From positions 40,653 through 104,652 of the forward strand of contig JAPPLM010000041.1 in assembly GCA_028874195.1 (NCBI GenBank): a stretch of DNA of 64,000 nt, given 5' to 3'. Source of the DNA: Chloroflexota bacterium. GTDB taxonomy: Bacteria > Chloroflexota > UBA11872 > VXOZ01. Positions within the stretch are counted from its first letter, which is position 1. Every line of letters starts with the position of its first letter. Position numbers and translations under genes: made by a program. The notes under the pieces are model-generated. The model was not told the DNA's origin, ran no database searches, and worked only from the letters and a program-made list of their open reading frames with translations. Shown piece after piece: positions 35,333 through 44,300 of the stretch.

Positions 35333-36133
35333 TTAGGGAGCCGACTCATCAATCCTCGGGTGGATCCGGTGCAGCGGCACCTTGGCTGCGGGCCGTCGCA
35401 AGTAGTCCGGCTCCGCCGCGAGCGGATCAACCGTATATCCTTTGGCGAGATTCTCAGCGCCAAGCACCGCTACCGTGCCCGCCCGTCGGACACTGGAGAG
35501 CCCGGAGGGAAAGACGACAAGCTTCTTTTCAATACTCTCCTCGATTTGCGCTCTATGTTCCGCCGAAATCTCTCCGCAAATGACTGTCCGCTTCACGATT
35601 CTGGTGCAAATGTCCGTGATCCCCAAGATCGCGTAGTTCTCCAAGCGGCGCCAATTCCTGGCAACCGACCGATACCAACCGACGTAGTACTCGCCGCGTC
35701 CGGCCCCGAGCAAAGCACAAACGTGAACATTCGACGATTGCAGGTGTGGGTAGGCGATTGCGTCCAAGGTGGGAACAGTTACGAGGGGCGCGCCCAATGT
35801 TAGGCAGAATCCCTTTGCCATTGCCATACCCACGCGCAAGCCGGAAAACGAACCGGGACCAGAGACAACCGCTACCGCGCTAATCGGAATCCGGCTCTGG
35901 GCGACGGTATGCAATCCATCCATGGTTGGGGCTGGCGCATCACGTGAAGTTGGCGCTGGGGGCTCAGGCGCTTGACCGCTGCCGGCGATCATTGCCCAAA
36001 GCTGATCGACGCTTGCCATGAGTTGCTCGGTAGCATGATACCCCGCAACCCAGTTGATCTCTCCCAGGATACGCTCGTTAGCGTAGAATGCCACTCCAAG
36101 TTGTCGTGTAGCCGTATCAATTGCCAAAAGCAT
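35333..36133 (-). CDS. tsaB: t6A synthesis protein TsaB
   Basis: ASKHA-fold partner of TsaD; forms the TsaBDE complex. 266 residues. MLLAIDTATRQLGVAFY at the start, AVVSGPGSFSGLRVGMAMAKGF in the middle and DPLAAEPDYLRRPA at the end are family hallmarks. A Pro-rich insertion (PEPPAPTSRDAPAPT) separates the first two blocks. The ATG at 36133 begins exactly at the first strand; the frame is open to 36166, which would overlap tsaE by 11 nt. Confidence 0.95.
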   Translation of the reverse strand: MLLAIDTATRQLGVAFYANERILGEINWVAGYHATEQLMASVDQLWAMIAGSGQAPEPPAPTSRDAPAPTMDGLHTVAQSRIPISAVAVVSGPGSFSGLRVGMAMAKGFCLTLGAPLVTVPTLDAIAYPHLQSSNVHVCALLGAGRGEYYVGWYRSVARNWRRLENYAILGITDICTRIVKRTVICGEISAEHRAQIEESIEKKLVVFPSGLSSVRRAGTVAVLGAENLAKGYTVDPLAAEPDYLRRPAAKVPLHRIHPRIDESAP

Positions 36134-36155
36134 TTTATGAAGCTCACACCTAGCG

Positions 36156-36656
36156 CTAGAAACCAAACGCTAGCCTGCGATATTCGAGAAGGATCTTTTG
36201 AAAACGGTCGCCCTCTGACTCAAAGTGCAGTGTCCGCTTCGTGTCCGTCATGATTTCGATATTTATCAAGAGCCACGTCTCCGGCAGAAAGTCTCGCACT
36301 TTGCGGGCCCATTCGATGACACAGATCCCATCGCCTTCGAGGTATTCCTCGAGCCCGAGACCCCAGAGAGAGTCGCTGGAGTCTATGCGGTACAAATCTA
36401 TATGAAAGAAAGGCAATCTGCCGGACTGATACTCCTTTATAAGCGTATAGGAGGGGCTCGTAACTTGCTCCTTTACCTCTAAGCCAAGCGCCACGCCTTG
36501 CGCAAATACGGTCTTGCCTGAACCCATAGTGCCCTCAAGCAGGACGACACTGCCAGGGGATACCAGCGTTCCCAGCCTCAACCCAAGGCGCTGAGTCTGG
36601 GCCTCACTATGACTAATGCAGTCAAGCTTTTGGTCTACACCTTTACTGGTCGACAC
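36156..36656 (-). CDS. tsaE: t6A synthesis ATPase TsaE
   Basis: P-loop ATPase required for multiple turnover of the TsaBD complex. 166 residues. Walker A LLEGTMGSGKTVFAQG, switch SPSYTLIKEY, FHIDLYRI and ICVIEWARK (Walker B-like) are all present. Lies 12 nt downstream of thiL and 22 nt upstream of tsaB. Confidence 0.96.
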   Translation of the reverse strand: MSTSKGVDQKLDCISHSEAQTQRLGLRLGTLVSPGSVVLLEGTMGSGKTVFAQGVALGLEVKEQVTSPSYTLIKEYQSGRLPFFHIDLYRIDSSDSLWGLGLEEYLEGDGICVIEWARKVRDFLPETWLLINIEIMTDTKRTLHFESEGDRFQKILLEYRRLAFGF

Positions 36657-36668
36657 CAGTGCATCCTC

Positions 36669-37694
36669 TCAAGCGTCAGCAAGAGGAGTGCCGATAGCGC
36701 CAAAATGATCGAACCCCTGGTGAGAAAGCGGCACTATGTTCCCTCGTTCATCGCGTACTGTGATGGCTCCGCCCTGACCGGCTACAATTGTACCAATTAC
36801 AGTGACCTGTTCCAGCGCATTGTCCTGCAAATGATCTTGGGCCCGTTGCATCGTCTCTGGCGGCGCGACGAACAGCAACTCGAAGTCTTCACCGCCGCTC
36901 ATGGCGTGCAAACGGAATGCATCACCAAATACCAAGGGGAGGTCCGGATCGGTAGGAATACTTTCCAGCAGGACCTCCGCTTTCACGCCGCTGGCGGCGC
37001 AGAGCTTCTGCAGGTCTGCGACCAAGCCATCGCTTATGTCCATCCCACAGCGCACGCCGGCCTCAAGAAGCGTCCTACCCTCGCGTAACCGCGGGATAGG
37101 CCGCCGCTGCGCCGAGATGTACCGCGCGGCATGATCTTCATTTTCGTTCTGCCCTTCCTCCAAGAGAACGAGGCCCGCCGCCGCACTCCCTAAGACTCCG
37201 GTAACGGCTATCTGATCGCCAACCCGCGCTGTCACACGTTGGAGCACGCGCTCCCGGCTCTCCACCTCGCCTAACACCGTTATGCTCACGACAATCTGCT
37301 TGCTCGACGAGAGATCTCCGCCTAGGATCGGGGTCTGTGCCTCCCGCGCTAGTGGCGCCATTCCCTTGTAGAACGCCGTAACGTCCGAGGCCTCTATGCC
37401 GGCAGGAAGACAGAGGGTAACAAATGCTCCGCGCGGAACGCCTCCCATCGCGGCGATGTCACTAAGATTTGAGGCAAGCGCTTTCCAGCCAATGTCTTCC
37501 CAACTGAACGTGTTCAGCCGAAAGTCGACATCCTCCACGAGCGCGTCAGTGGTGGCGATCAACCACCCATCACCCTGCCGCCACAATGCCGCATCATCTT
37601 GAAAGCCCAGTGCCTCGCCAGGTACCGTAAAGGCTTCCTTTGCAATACGGCCTATGAGCCCAAATTCCCCAATATCCCCTACGGTTACGGTCAT
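36669..37694 (-). CDS. thiL: Thiamine-monophosphate kinase ThiL
   Basis: Phosphorylates thiamine phosphate to thiamine pyrophosphate. 341 residues. N-terminal GEFGLIGRIAKEA, GFQDDAALWR with the metal Asp pair, ALASNLSDIAAMGGVPRGAF, GGDLSSSKQIVVSITVLGE, MDISDGLVADLQKLC and MSGGEDFELLFV are the family motifs in order. ATG 37694 has GAGGAAG just upstream. It heads the t6A operon, a link between thiL and tsaE also found in other bacteria. thiD is 2.6 kb away in another unit. Confidence 0.95.
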   Translation of the reverse strand: MTVTVGDIGEFGLIGRIAKEAFTVPGEALGFQDDAALWRQGDGWLIATTDALVEDVDFRLNTFSWEDIGWKALASNLSDIAAMGGVPRGAFVTLCLPAGIEASDVTAFYKGMAPLAREAQTPILGGDLSSSKQIVVSITVLGEVESRERVLQRVTARVGDQIAVTGVLGSAAAGLVLLEEGQNENEDHAARYISAQRRPIPRLREGRTLLEAGVRCGMDISDGLVADLQKLCAASGVKAEVLLESIPTDPDLPLVFGDAFRLHAMSGGEDFELLFVAPPETMQRAQDHLQDNALEQVTVIGTIVAGQGGAITVRDERGNIVPLSHQGFDHFGAIGTPLADA

Positions 37695-37723
37695 ACTTCC
37701 TCGCCATGCGTGCAACCGAGTTC

Positions 37724-37752
37724 AGAATAGCAGGCGCGCACCGCCTGAGCAA
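37724..37752 (-). promoter_or_regulatory. Promoter of the thiL-tsaE-tsaB-rimI-tsaD operon
   Basis: TTGCTC, a 17-nt spacer and TATTCT on the minus strand, about 30 nt upstream of the thiL ATG. The other side of this gap (37753-38093) holds no gene; it must contain the promoter of the M42 peptidase, but I see no convincing boxes. Confidence 0.55.
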
Positions 37753-38093
37753 ATTACATGACGCTACAAGCCTTGTGCCCACACCATTGAGAGACGCTCA
37801 AAGTCTGACTATCGGAAACCCGGCAGGTACGGGTCATGGGTCGCTGGACAAGCCCTATCTCCATCTCCCGGGTTGGCTCCTAGGCCCGTTGCCTTATGCT
37901 ACCATGCCCTCTGTTGTATCCTTGAGGCACTATCCCAGCCAAGCCGGAGGCAATGCTACCTATTTGCCCCTCTCCGCGTCCTGTTGGGATCAGATACAAA
38001 GCTAAGCGTCAGGTGTGCTGCATTCTTTGACTCATGTCAGCTGAACCCTCCGGCAATTATGTTAAGATTTTGGTTTGAGGAGAATTCACAGCG

Positions 38094-39185
38094 ATGGCAG
38101 AAACACTAATTGACCGTTTGCGAGATGATATAGCGAGCCTTGCGGCCTTGCATGGCCCCTCCGGCCGAGAGCAAGCAATCATCGCCGCCTTAGCTGAGCG
38201 CGTGCGCCCACTCGCACAATCAATTCGTGTGGACCACATGGGCAATCTACACGCCGATTGCGGTGGGCCTCCAGATGCGCCCCTGGTGCTGCTGGACGCC
38301 CATGCCGACGAGATCGGCTGCCTTGTCCGGAGCATCGAACCGGAAGGGTACCTGCGCATCTTCAAAGTAGGCGGTATCCTTGACAGCCTGCTCGTGGGCC
38401 GCAAGGTATCCGTGAACGGCCTGCGCGGCGTTATAGGCGTGAAGGCCGGGCACTTGCAGTCGCCCGAGGAGCAACGCACGGTGGTGCCGGTAAAGGACCT
38501 CTACGTTGACCTTGGTCTCTCCTCAGACCGCGAGGTGCGGCAAGCAGGCATCGCGGTCGGCGACCCGGTGACCTACGTCAGCGAAATCGAGGAAATGGCC
38601 AATCCAAATCGCCTCTGCGGCAAGGCGATTGATAACCGCGCCGGCTGTGCCGTGCTGCTGAATGCAGTGCAGGAACTGGTGGCGGGTTCCCTTCCGGCCC
38701 GGCTTGTCGCCCAATTCACGGTGCAGGAGGAGACGGGACTGCACGGCGCCGGTCCGGCGGCATTCAACTATGCTCCTCACCTCGCCATTGCGATTGACAC
38801 TGTGCCTTGTGGTGACACGCCTGATGTGAAGTTCCATAGCGAACTGCCCATTGCTCTCGGACGTGGTCCAGTGCTGCAAGCCGCCAGCAGCAGTTCATAC
38901 GGCGGCATGATTACGCCCGAAGCCGTGCTCAGTTTCGCTGTCCGCACCGCCGAGGAGATCGGAATCCCGCATCAAGAAGCCATCCTGGAGGGCGGCAGTA
39001 CCAACGCGACCGCCATTCACTACTCGCGCAGCGGCGTTCCGGCAATTGCCGTCACGATTCCCCGCCGTTACTCGCACTCCCCCATTGAGGTCGTCGACCT
39101 GAACGACGTGACGGCCACGCTGCAGCTCGTTGTGGCAATGACACGGAAGGCAGGGGAAGAGGGCTTTGTTTTCCTCTCGGACTAA
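38094..39185 (+). CDS. M42 family metallo-aminopeptidase
   Basis: 363 residues; dinuclear-metal aminopeptidase forming large cytoplasmic tetrahedral assemblies in characterised members. LHGPSGREQAIIAAL starts the fold; LLDAHADEIGCLV gives the first metal His/Asp, CGKAIDNRAGCAVLL the bridging Asp, FTVQEETGLHGAGPAA the catalytic Glu pair, AIAIDT the Asp, and IPRRYSHSPIEV the last His. All metal ligands are present. GAGGAG precedes the ATG at about 12 nt. Converges with thiD. Confidence 0.93.
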   Translation: MAETLIDRLRDDIASLAALHGPSGREQAIIAALAERVRPLAQSIRVDHMGNLHADCGGPPDAPLVLLDAHADEIGCLVRSIEPEGYLRIFKVGGILDSLLVGRKVSVNGLRGVIGVKAGHLQSPEEQRTVVPVKDLYVDLGLSSDREVRQAGIAVGDPVTYVSEIEEMANPNRLCGKAIDNRAGCAVLLNAVQELVAGSLPARLVAQFTVQEETGLHGAGPAAFNYAPHLAIAIDTVPCGDTPDVKFHSELPIALGRGPVLQAASSSSYGGMITPEAVLSFAVRTAEEIGIPHQEAILEGGSTNATAIHYSRSGVPAIAVTIPRRYSHSPIEVVDLNDVTATLQLVVAMTRKAGEEGFVFLSD

Positions 39186-39213
39186 CCTCAAGGGACAGGG
39201 AGAAGTGGCTGCT

Positions 39214-40023
39214 CTAGTTTTGGCTATCGCTAGGGGCAAGCACGCCGCGCCAGAAGTGGTTCACGGGACTGTGGCCAGCGCCAACGGAGTAGGAATGCCG
39301 CAGAGCGCCGGTTAAGTACTCCTTCGCTTCGTTCACTGCGTCCGGCAGGGCTAACCCGTGAGCGAGGTAGGCGGCGATAGCGGAAGCCAGCGTACAGCCT
39401 GTGCCATGGTCGTTGTCTGTGGCGACCCGTTCCTTCTCGAACACATGGAAGTCCGCACCGTCGTAGAGGATGTCCCGCGCGGAACCGGCGGCATGGCCGC
39501 CTTTTATGAGCGCCGTGCGGCACCCGAAACCGACAATTGCTTGCGCCGCCCGGCGCATTTCGCGCTCACCGCGCACCTGACTGCCGAGCAGTCGTTCAAC
39601 CTCCGGTAGGTTAGGCGTAACGACGGTAGCAAGTGGAAAGAGGGTCTCTCGATAGGCCGCGACCGCTGTATCGTCGACGAGCGGATCGCCGCTCTTCGCG
39701 GCCATAACCGGATCGACCACGAGCGCCTGCGGGGGATCGGCCTTCAGCGAATCCGCAACCACAGTGATGATCTCAGCGTTGGCCAACATCCCTGTTTTTA
39801 TTGCCACTGCCCCAATGTCCGAGCGTACCGATTGGATTTGCTCAGCGACCAGAGCCGAGGGCAGTGCCATCCAATCCTGTACGCCAAGGGTATTTTGGGC
39901 CGTGACTGCGGTCACCACCGTGCTCCCGTAAACGCCGAGCGCACAGAACGTCTTCAGGTCGGCTTGCAAGCCGGCGCCAGCGCCGGAGTCGGAACCGGCA
40001 ATTGTCAGGACGCGTCCTGCCAC
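39214..40023 (-). CDS. thiD: Hydroxymethylpyrimidine/phosphomethylpyrimidine kinase ThiD
   Basis: Phosphorylates HMP and HMP-P for thiamine synthesis. About 269 residues. VLTIAGSDSGAGAGLQADLKTF, QNTLGVQ, DPVMAAKSGDPLVDD and DNDHGTGCTLASAIAAYLAHG are the ribokinase-fold signatures. The GTG at 40023 is chosen: GGAGG lies 5 nt upstream and it leads directly into the first strand; an upstream TTG at 40047 is in frame but unsupported. Overlaps the CoA-binding gene by 19 nt, so the two are coupled. Confidence 0.95.
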   Translation of the reverse strand: MAGRVLTIAGSDSGAGAGLQADLKTFCALGVYGSTVVTAVTAQNTLGVQDWMALPSALVAEQIQSVRSDIGAVAIKTGMLANAEIITVVADSLKADPPQALVVDPVMAAKSGDPLVDDTAVAAYRETLFPLATVVTPNLPEVERLLGSQVRGEREMRRAAQAIVGFGCRTALIKGGHAAGSARDILYDGADFHVFEKERVATDNDHGTGCTLASAIAAYLAHGLALPDAVNEAKEYLTGALRHSYSVGAGHSPVNHFWRGVLAPSDSQN

Positions 40024-40430
40024 TGCTTCCTCCGCACCATGGCGCAATCGTGCGCAACTACCGTTATCCCGTGTTCTTGAGCCACGCCGATCGCGGTCTC
40101 AGACTCCGAACCCGGTTGCATCCACACATTCATGATGCCAAGTTCTCCACACGTTGCTACGATCTGCTCGGTTACCACAGGAGGCACCACGGTCACCACT
40201 ACATCAGGTCTTTCAGGGAGCTCTGCCAATGAAGGATGCACCCTGTGTCCCGCCACGAAGCCGCCCTTTGGATTTATCCCCATCACGTGATACCCCGATT
40301 CCAGCAAGGCCATGAAGACACGGTGACCGTACTTTCGGGTATCTTGAGAGACCCCTACCACCGCCCATGAGCGCAGGTTGATCAGCCTTGACACCCGTTC
40401 TTCATGATCCGCTACAGCTTGCTCAGTCAT
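40005..40430 (-). CDS. CoA-binding domain protein (YccU-like)
   Basis: 141-residue stand-alone Rossmann CoA-binding protein. WAVVGVSQDTRKYGHRVFMALLESGYHVMGINPKG is the nucleotide loop and typical start; VVVTVVPPVVTEQIV, IMNVWMQPGSESETAI and DCAMVR complete the fold. The family is very common and its function is poorly known. Upstream partner of thiD with a 19-nt overlap. Confidence 0.88.
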   Translation of the reverse strand: MTEQAVADHEERVSRLINLRSWAVVGVSQDTRKYGHRVFMALLESGYHVMGINPKGGFVAGHRVHPSLAELPERPDVVVTVVPPVVTEQIVATCGELGIMNVWMQPGSESETAIGVAQEHGITVVAHDCAMVRRKQWQDAS

Positions 40431-40513
40431 TCTAAATTGACCACATCAATCCGTGCGCTTGTTACCCGGGGCCTCGCCAGAACTCATCTCATACATCGCT
40501 CTGCGCAGACTTG

Positions 40514-40532
40514 CCCTTCGACAGGCTCGGGG
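40514..40532 (+). repeat. Dispersed short repeat with CCCTTCGACAGG core, copy A
   Basis: CCCTTCGACAGGCTCGGGG in an intergenic segment. Its 12-nt core recurs in inverted orientation at 62089-62100, inside a longer palindrome. Confidence 0.55.
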
Positions 40533-40574
40533 CACCCTGCATAAGCTAGACAACGATGCTCTTGCTCTATCACC

Positions 40575-40916
40575 CTACCCCACGTCCTCGCGGAACTTCT
40601 CGATACGCGACAACTGGCACGTCAGCCATACGTCCATGGGCACAATGGGTCGCGCGTACGCCGTAACCACTGTCTCACCGGAGTTCTCCAACCGGTCAAG
40701 CAAGTTCGTATACTCCGATTCAAGGTAAGGAATCGTAAGCGCTGTCTTGGGCAATGTAGAAAGCTTTGCCTGCAAGAGCACAATGTTGGATTCGACGACG
40801 TCGAAAGGCTCGTAAACGCATCCAAAAGCAAATGAGGGATCGTTAATCAACCGCTGAGTTGTCCGCCGATACGGTGATCGCGACACTGCATCCTTCTCTC
40901 GTCGCGCGCCAGCCAA
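40575..40916 (-). CDS. Hypothetical protein
   Basis: 113 residues, soluble, no motif recognised. The composition (SNIVLLQAKLSTLPKTALTI, YLESEYTNLLDRLENSGE) looks protein-like with alternating helices, and no gene is on the other strand, but there is no clear ribosome binding site. It could be a remnant; treat as tentative. Divergent from dnaN. Confidence 0.4.
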   Translation of the reverse strand: MAGARREKDAVSRSPYRRTTQRLINDPSFAFGCVYEPFDVVESNIVLLQAKLSTLPKTALTIPYLESEYTNLLDRLENSGETVVTAYARPIVPMDVWLTCQLSRIEKFREDVG

Positions 40917-40971
40917 CGCGCCGGCCCGCCCTTAGTCTGCACACTGACCGCGACGTACCGCTAACGCGCCG

Positions 40972-41000
40972 TTGACACGCGGCCTGCTCCAGTATACTAT
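40972..41000 (+). promoter_or_regulatory. Promoter of dnaN
   Basis: TTGACA at 40972-40977 and the -10 region TATACTAT (40993-41000); with TACTAT the spacer is 17 nt, with TATACT it is 15. Confidence 0.65.
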
Positions 41001-41011
41001 GGGTCTCAAGG

Positions 41012-41063
41012 GCCGCCAAAGGAGTTTGGCGGCAATGTATTATCTCCAGAGAGCCTTCTGGAG
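41012..41063 (+). promoter_or_regulatory. Two tandem hairpins in the dnaN leader
   Basis: Hairpin 1 is a perfect 9-bp stem (GCCGCCAAA/TTTGGCGGC, 41012-41033) whose loop is GGAG. Hairpin 2 is a perfect 7-bp stem (CTCCAGA/TCTGGAG, 41044-41063). The loop GGAG of hairpin 1 could pair with the CTCC of hairpin 2. Neither has a T-tract, so a role in mRNA stability or translation is more likely than termination. Confidence 0.55.
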
Positions 41064-41084
41064 TGCGTTTGTGGAGCGCCTATA

Positions 41085-42212
41085 GTGAATGTTTCCTGCC
41101 TACAAGAAAACCTTGCCAAGGGCCTTGCCATTGTCGGTCGCGCCGTTGCCACGCGCAGTCCGCTGCCTGTTCTCAGCAATGTTCTTCTCGCTACCGACCA
41201 GGGGCGCTTGAAGCTCTCGGCGATGAATCAAGAGATTGGCATCGTCCACTGGATCGGCTGCAAAGTCGAGGCCGAGGGTGAAGTTACCATCCTCGCGCGG
41301 CTTCTCGGCGAGTTTATCGGCTCTCTCCCGAATGAACGGGTGGACTTGCAGTTGGACAAGGAAGAACTGACGCTTCATCTGACGTGCGGGCGGTACCAGG
41401 CGAACGTCAAGGGGATCGCGGCGGAGGAGTTTCCTCCAATCCCCTTAGGCGAAGGCGATCCGACGCTTGTGCTGGATGCGGCTCTGCTCAGGGAGAGCAT
41501 CGAGCAGGTCGCCATGGCGGCAGCCAGCGACGATCCGCGCCAGTATCTCCAGGGAGTTGCCGTCATCATCGAGCCTGATAAGGTAGTGCTGGTGGCGTCT
41601 GACGGCTTTCGCATGGCGGTGCGCACGCTGGCGGTGGAGAGCGGCGTCAGTGAGAAGACCGAATTCATCGTGCCCGCGCGCAGCTTGACGGAACTCTCGC
41701 GTATCTTGACTGACAGCGAGCATCCGGTCGAGGTTCGTCTCACGCAGAATCGCAATCAGGTCATTTTCAGTACCGGGGATATCCACTTGGTTTCGCGCCT
41801 CATCGAAGGCACGTTTCCGAACTACACGCAGATGATTCCCGCCGACCACCAAACGGAGATTCAGGTTTCCACGGTGGACCTCATGCAGTCTGCGCGCATG
41901 GCGTCGTATTTTGCGCGCGATGGGGCCAATGTGATCAAGTTGGAGGTTACGCCTGACGAAGAGAAGGGCAATCTTACCATCACGGCCACCGCCACCGAGC
42001 TCGGCGATAATCGCTCCGACCTCGAGGCTCAGGTCACAGGGGAAGAAACGCTCATCGCCTTCAATGCCCGCTACTTGCTCGATTGCATTGATGCCATCAA
42101 TTCACCAGACGTACGAATCGAACTGACGGGTTCAACCAGCCCGGGTGTCATTCGCCCCACCGACGACTCTGACTACGTTCACGTGATTATGCCCATGCAT
42201 ACGGTGCGCTAG
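41085..42212 (+). CDS. dnaN: DNA polymerase III beta subunit (sliding clamp)
   Basis: Processivity clamp of the replicative polymerase. 375 residues in three repeated clamp domains. NVSCLQENLAKGLAIVGRAV with LPVLSNVLLAT opens domain 1; VASDGFRMAVRTLAV is the domain 2 signature; ending YVHVIMPMHTVR matches the conserved clamp C-terminus (MPMR/L-like). Start is GTG with GGAG 8 nt upstream. Not next to dnaA, gyrB or recF, so the window is not the usual dnaA-dnaN origin region. Confidence 0.96.
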   Translation: MNVSCLQENLAKGLAIVGRAVATRSPLPVLSNVLLATDQGRLKLSAMNQEIGIVHWIGCKVEAEGEVTILARLLGEFIGSLPNERVDLQLDKEELTLHLTCGRYQANVKGIAAEEFPPIPLGEGDPTLVLDAALLRESIEQVAMAAASDDPRQYLQGVAVIIEPDKVVLVASDGFRMAVRTLAVESGVSEKTEFIVPARSLTELSRILTDSEHPVEVRLTQNRNQVIFSTGDIHLVSRLIEGTFPNYTQMIPADHQTEIQVSTVDLMQSARMASYFARDGANVIKLEVTPDEEKGNLTITATATELGDNRSDLEAQVTGEETLIAFNARYLLDCIDAINSPDVRIELTGSTSPGVIRPTDDSDYVHVIMPMHTVR

Positions 42213-42214
42213 GC

Positions 42215-43141
42215 ATGCGAACAGAGGTTGATCGGAAGCCGCTCGTTCAGGAAGAACCATTGCCTGTCTCGGAACGCGGCAATGTGATTCGGACTGCCGT
42301 TTGCCAGTACGCCCCAATCCTCGGCGACTTGCCCGCCAACGTTGAGAAAGGCGCACAGGCTATTCAAGAGGCGGCGGAAAGCGGTGCCGATTTGATCGTG
42401 CTGCCGGAGATGGCAAATAGCGGCTATGTTGTTTTCTCTAGCTCAGAAGCGCGAGAGCTTGCCGAGCGCCCGGACGAGAGCCCGGCCGTCGCTCGCTGGC
42501 AGCAGCTGGCACAGGAGTACGATATCCACGTCGTCGCCGGGTTCGGTGAAAAGGTCAGCGATACCGCGCTCTACAATTCGGCTCTCATCATTGGCCCTAC
42601 GGGCATTCTCGGCACCTACCGCAAAACGCACCTCTTCTTCGAAGAGAAGCTCTACTACAGACCGGGCGATCTCGGATTTCCGGTCTTCGATCTGCCTTTT
42701 GGCAGAATTGGGATCTTGATCTGCTACGACTTGCGTTTTCCTGAGGCGAGCCGCATTCTCGCCCTGAAGGGCGCCGACGTGATCTGTGTGCCCACAAATT
42801 GGGTAAGCATGATGACGCCCGACAGACTTTGGGATGCCCAAGGGTACTGTCAGGCGAACTACGTGGCTTTGGCGAATGCCACAATGAACCAGGTGTTCAT
42901 GGCGTGCGCCGACCGCGTGGGTGAGGAGCGGGGCGTGCAGTTCCTCGGCTGCAGCCTCATCATAGACCCCGCCGGTACGCCTATCGCCGGGCCCGCCAGC
43001 ACCGACGGCGAGGAGGTGCTGGTGGCCCAAATGAACCTCTCGGCAGCCCGCAGAGCCAAGCACCGCAACGATCTCAATCACACGTGGCTTGACCGGCGCA
43101 CAGACCTCTATAGCCCCATGCTGGGTCACGGGTCTGACTAA
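42215..43141 (+). CDS. Carbon-nitrogen hydrolase (nitrilase superfamily)
   Basis: 308 residues. Triad: Glu in VLPEMANSGY (about 65), Lys in TYRKTHLF (about 138) and Cys in LICYDLRFPEASR (about 172). The motif fits omega-amidase/N-carbamoylputrescine or carbamoyl-amino acid amidohydrolase relatives; LVAQMNLSAARRAKHR ends the fold. It starts 2 nt after the dnaN stop, so it is cotranscribed with the clamp gene, an unusual pairing with no obvious functional link. The first ~22 residues before NVIRTAVCQYAP are an extension with low conservation; a downstream start is possible. Confidence 0.88.
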   Translation: MRTEVDRKPLVQEEPLPVSERGNVIRTAVCQYAPILGDLPANVEKGAQAIQEAAESGADLIVLPEMANSGYVVFSSSEARELAERPDESPAVARWQQLAQEYDIHVVAGFGEKVSDTALYNSALIIGPTGILGTYRKTHLFFEEKLYYRPGDLGFPVFDLPFGRIGILICYDLRFPEASRILALKGADVICVPTNWVSMMTPDRLWDAQGYCQANYVALANATMNQVFMACADRVGEERGVQFLGCSLIIDPAGTPIAGPASTDGEEVLVAQMNLSAARRAKHRNDLNHTWLDRRTDLYSPMLGHGSD

Positions 43142-43334
43142 TGGCGATATCCTTCCACTCCTCGACTAAGGAGTGAGACTGGATAGCGAATAGAGCAGGA
43201 ACCGGTTCACTCTGCTATTGAAGCGGCTAATCTCTCCCGAGTAGATTTGTATTATCATTTGATTCAATTGCGTTACCCTAGAGAAATGTACGTGCGAGTT
43301 CAGTCAAGACTGCTACGAATGGAGGCTTAGCGAT

Positions 43335-44231
43335 ATGTCCCTCACAGCGGAGACCCTACGCGGTGTAAACGTCGCGATCGTTACCCCGTTTCAAGACAAC
43401 CAGGATATAGACCTAGCGGGGGCCAAGAACCTCACCCGGTTTCTTATTGACGCCGGGGTCCATGGCATTATGACAACTGGGGGCAACGGCGAATTCCCGC
43501 ATATGCTGCCGGACGAGAAGAAAGCCGTGACGGCCGCAATTGTGGAGGAAGCCGCCGGAGCCATTCCCATCATTGCGGGAACCGCGGCCGCTGGCACACG
43601 GGAGGCGGTGCTCTTGGCCCAAGATGCGAAGGCCGTTGGGGCAGATGGCCTGATTGTTACTGCGCCCCATTATTTTCAGGTTTCAGAAGACGCCCTCTTC
43701 GCGCATTACGAGACCATTGCAACCGAAGTAGACTTGCCGCTGGTGCTTTACAATAATCCACTTTATACCGGCAACGAAATTACGCCTACGCTCATCGACC
43801 GTTTGGCTGCCGTGCCTAATGTGATCGGGCTGAAGCAGAGCAACGCCGACTTCGGCATTCTCATGGAGAATATCCGCATGAATGGTGACAAGGTGGCGGT
43901 GCTCACCGGGATCGACAGTCAGTTCTATGCCGCCCTCGCTTCCGGCGCCACCGGCATCTTCTCAACTGCTGCCTGCGTGATTCCGCGCGAAATGGTGTCT
44001 ATCTATGACTTGGTGCAGTCTAAGTCTTTCGAAGAGGCGCGCCAACTGCAATTGAAACTACAGGCGCTGAATCGCTACCTGGAGTACGACCCCGGCTATG
44101 TTGGCCCGTGCAAAGCGGCCCTGCGCATGCTGGGTCTGCCTGCTGGCCCCGTTCGTGGCCCCTTGCCGGAGGTGACTGCGGAAGAAGAGGCGGGCGTGCG
44201 CGGTGGTCTAGAGGCGCTTGGACTGCTCTAA
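43335..44231 (+). CDS. DapA/NAL family aldolase-type protein
   Basis: 298-residue class I aldolase of the dihydrodipicolinate synthase/N-acetylneuraminate lyase superfamily. VAIVTPFQDNQDIDLAG starts the barrel; TTGGNGEFPHM carries the TTG-type carboxylate-binding loop (GTTGE equivalent altered to GGNGE); LVLYNNPLYTG has the catalytic Tyr and VIGLKQSNAD the Schiff-base Lys. The GGNGE variant argues against true DapA and for a keto-acid aldolase/dehydratase. No dap genes nearby; likely catabolic. Confidence 0.85.
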   Translation: MSLTAETLRGVNVAIVTPFQDNQDIDLAGAKNLTRFLIDAGVHGIMTTGGNGEFPHMLPDEKKAVTAAIVEEAAGAIPIIAGTAAAGTREAVLLAQDAKAVGADGLIVTAPHYFQVSEDALFAHYETIATEVDLPLVLYNNPLYTGNEITPTLIDRLAAVPNVIGLKQSNADFGILMENIRMNGDKVAVLTGIDSQFYAALASGATGIFSTAACVIPREMVSIYDLVQSKSFEEARQLQLKLQALNRYLEYDPGYVGPCKAALRMLGLPAGPVRGPLPEVTAEEEAGVRGGLEALGLL

Positions 44232-44242
44232 GCCTTTGTAGC

Positions 44243-44260
44243 GCGGGGCTTGTCCCCCGC
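44243..44260 (+). repeat. GC-rich hairpin, possible dispersed repeat or weak terminator
   Basis: GCGGGG-CTTGT-CCCCGC type stem immediately after the DapA-like stop and before the convergent phosphodiesterase. No T-tract. The surrounding string GTAGCGCGGGGCTTG is repeat-like. Confidence 0.45.
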
Positions 44261-44300
44261 CTCATGCCGCAGGGAGCAGGGAATATCTTGGGCGCTGCGC

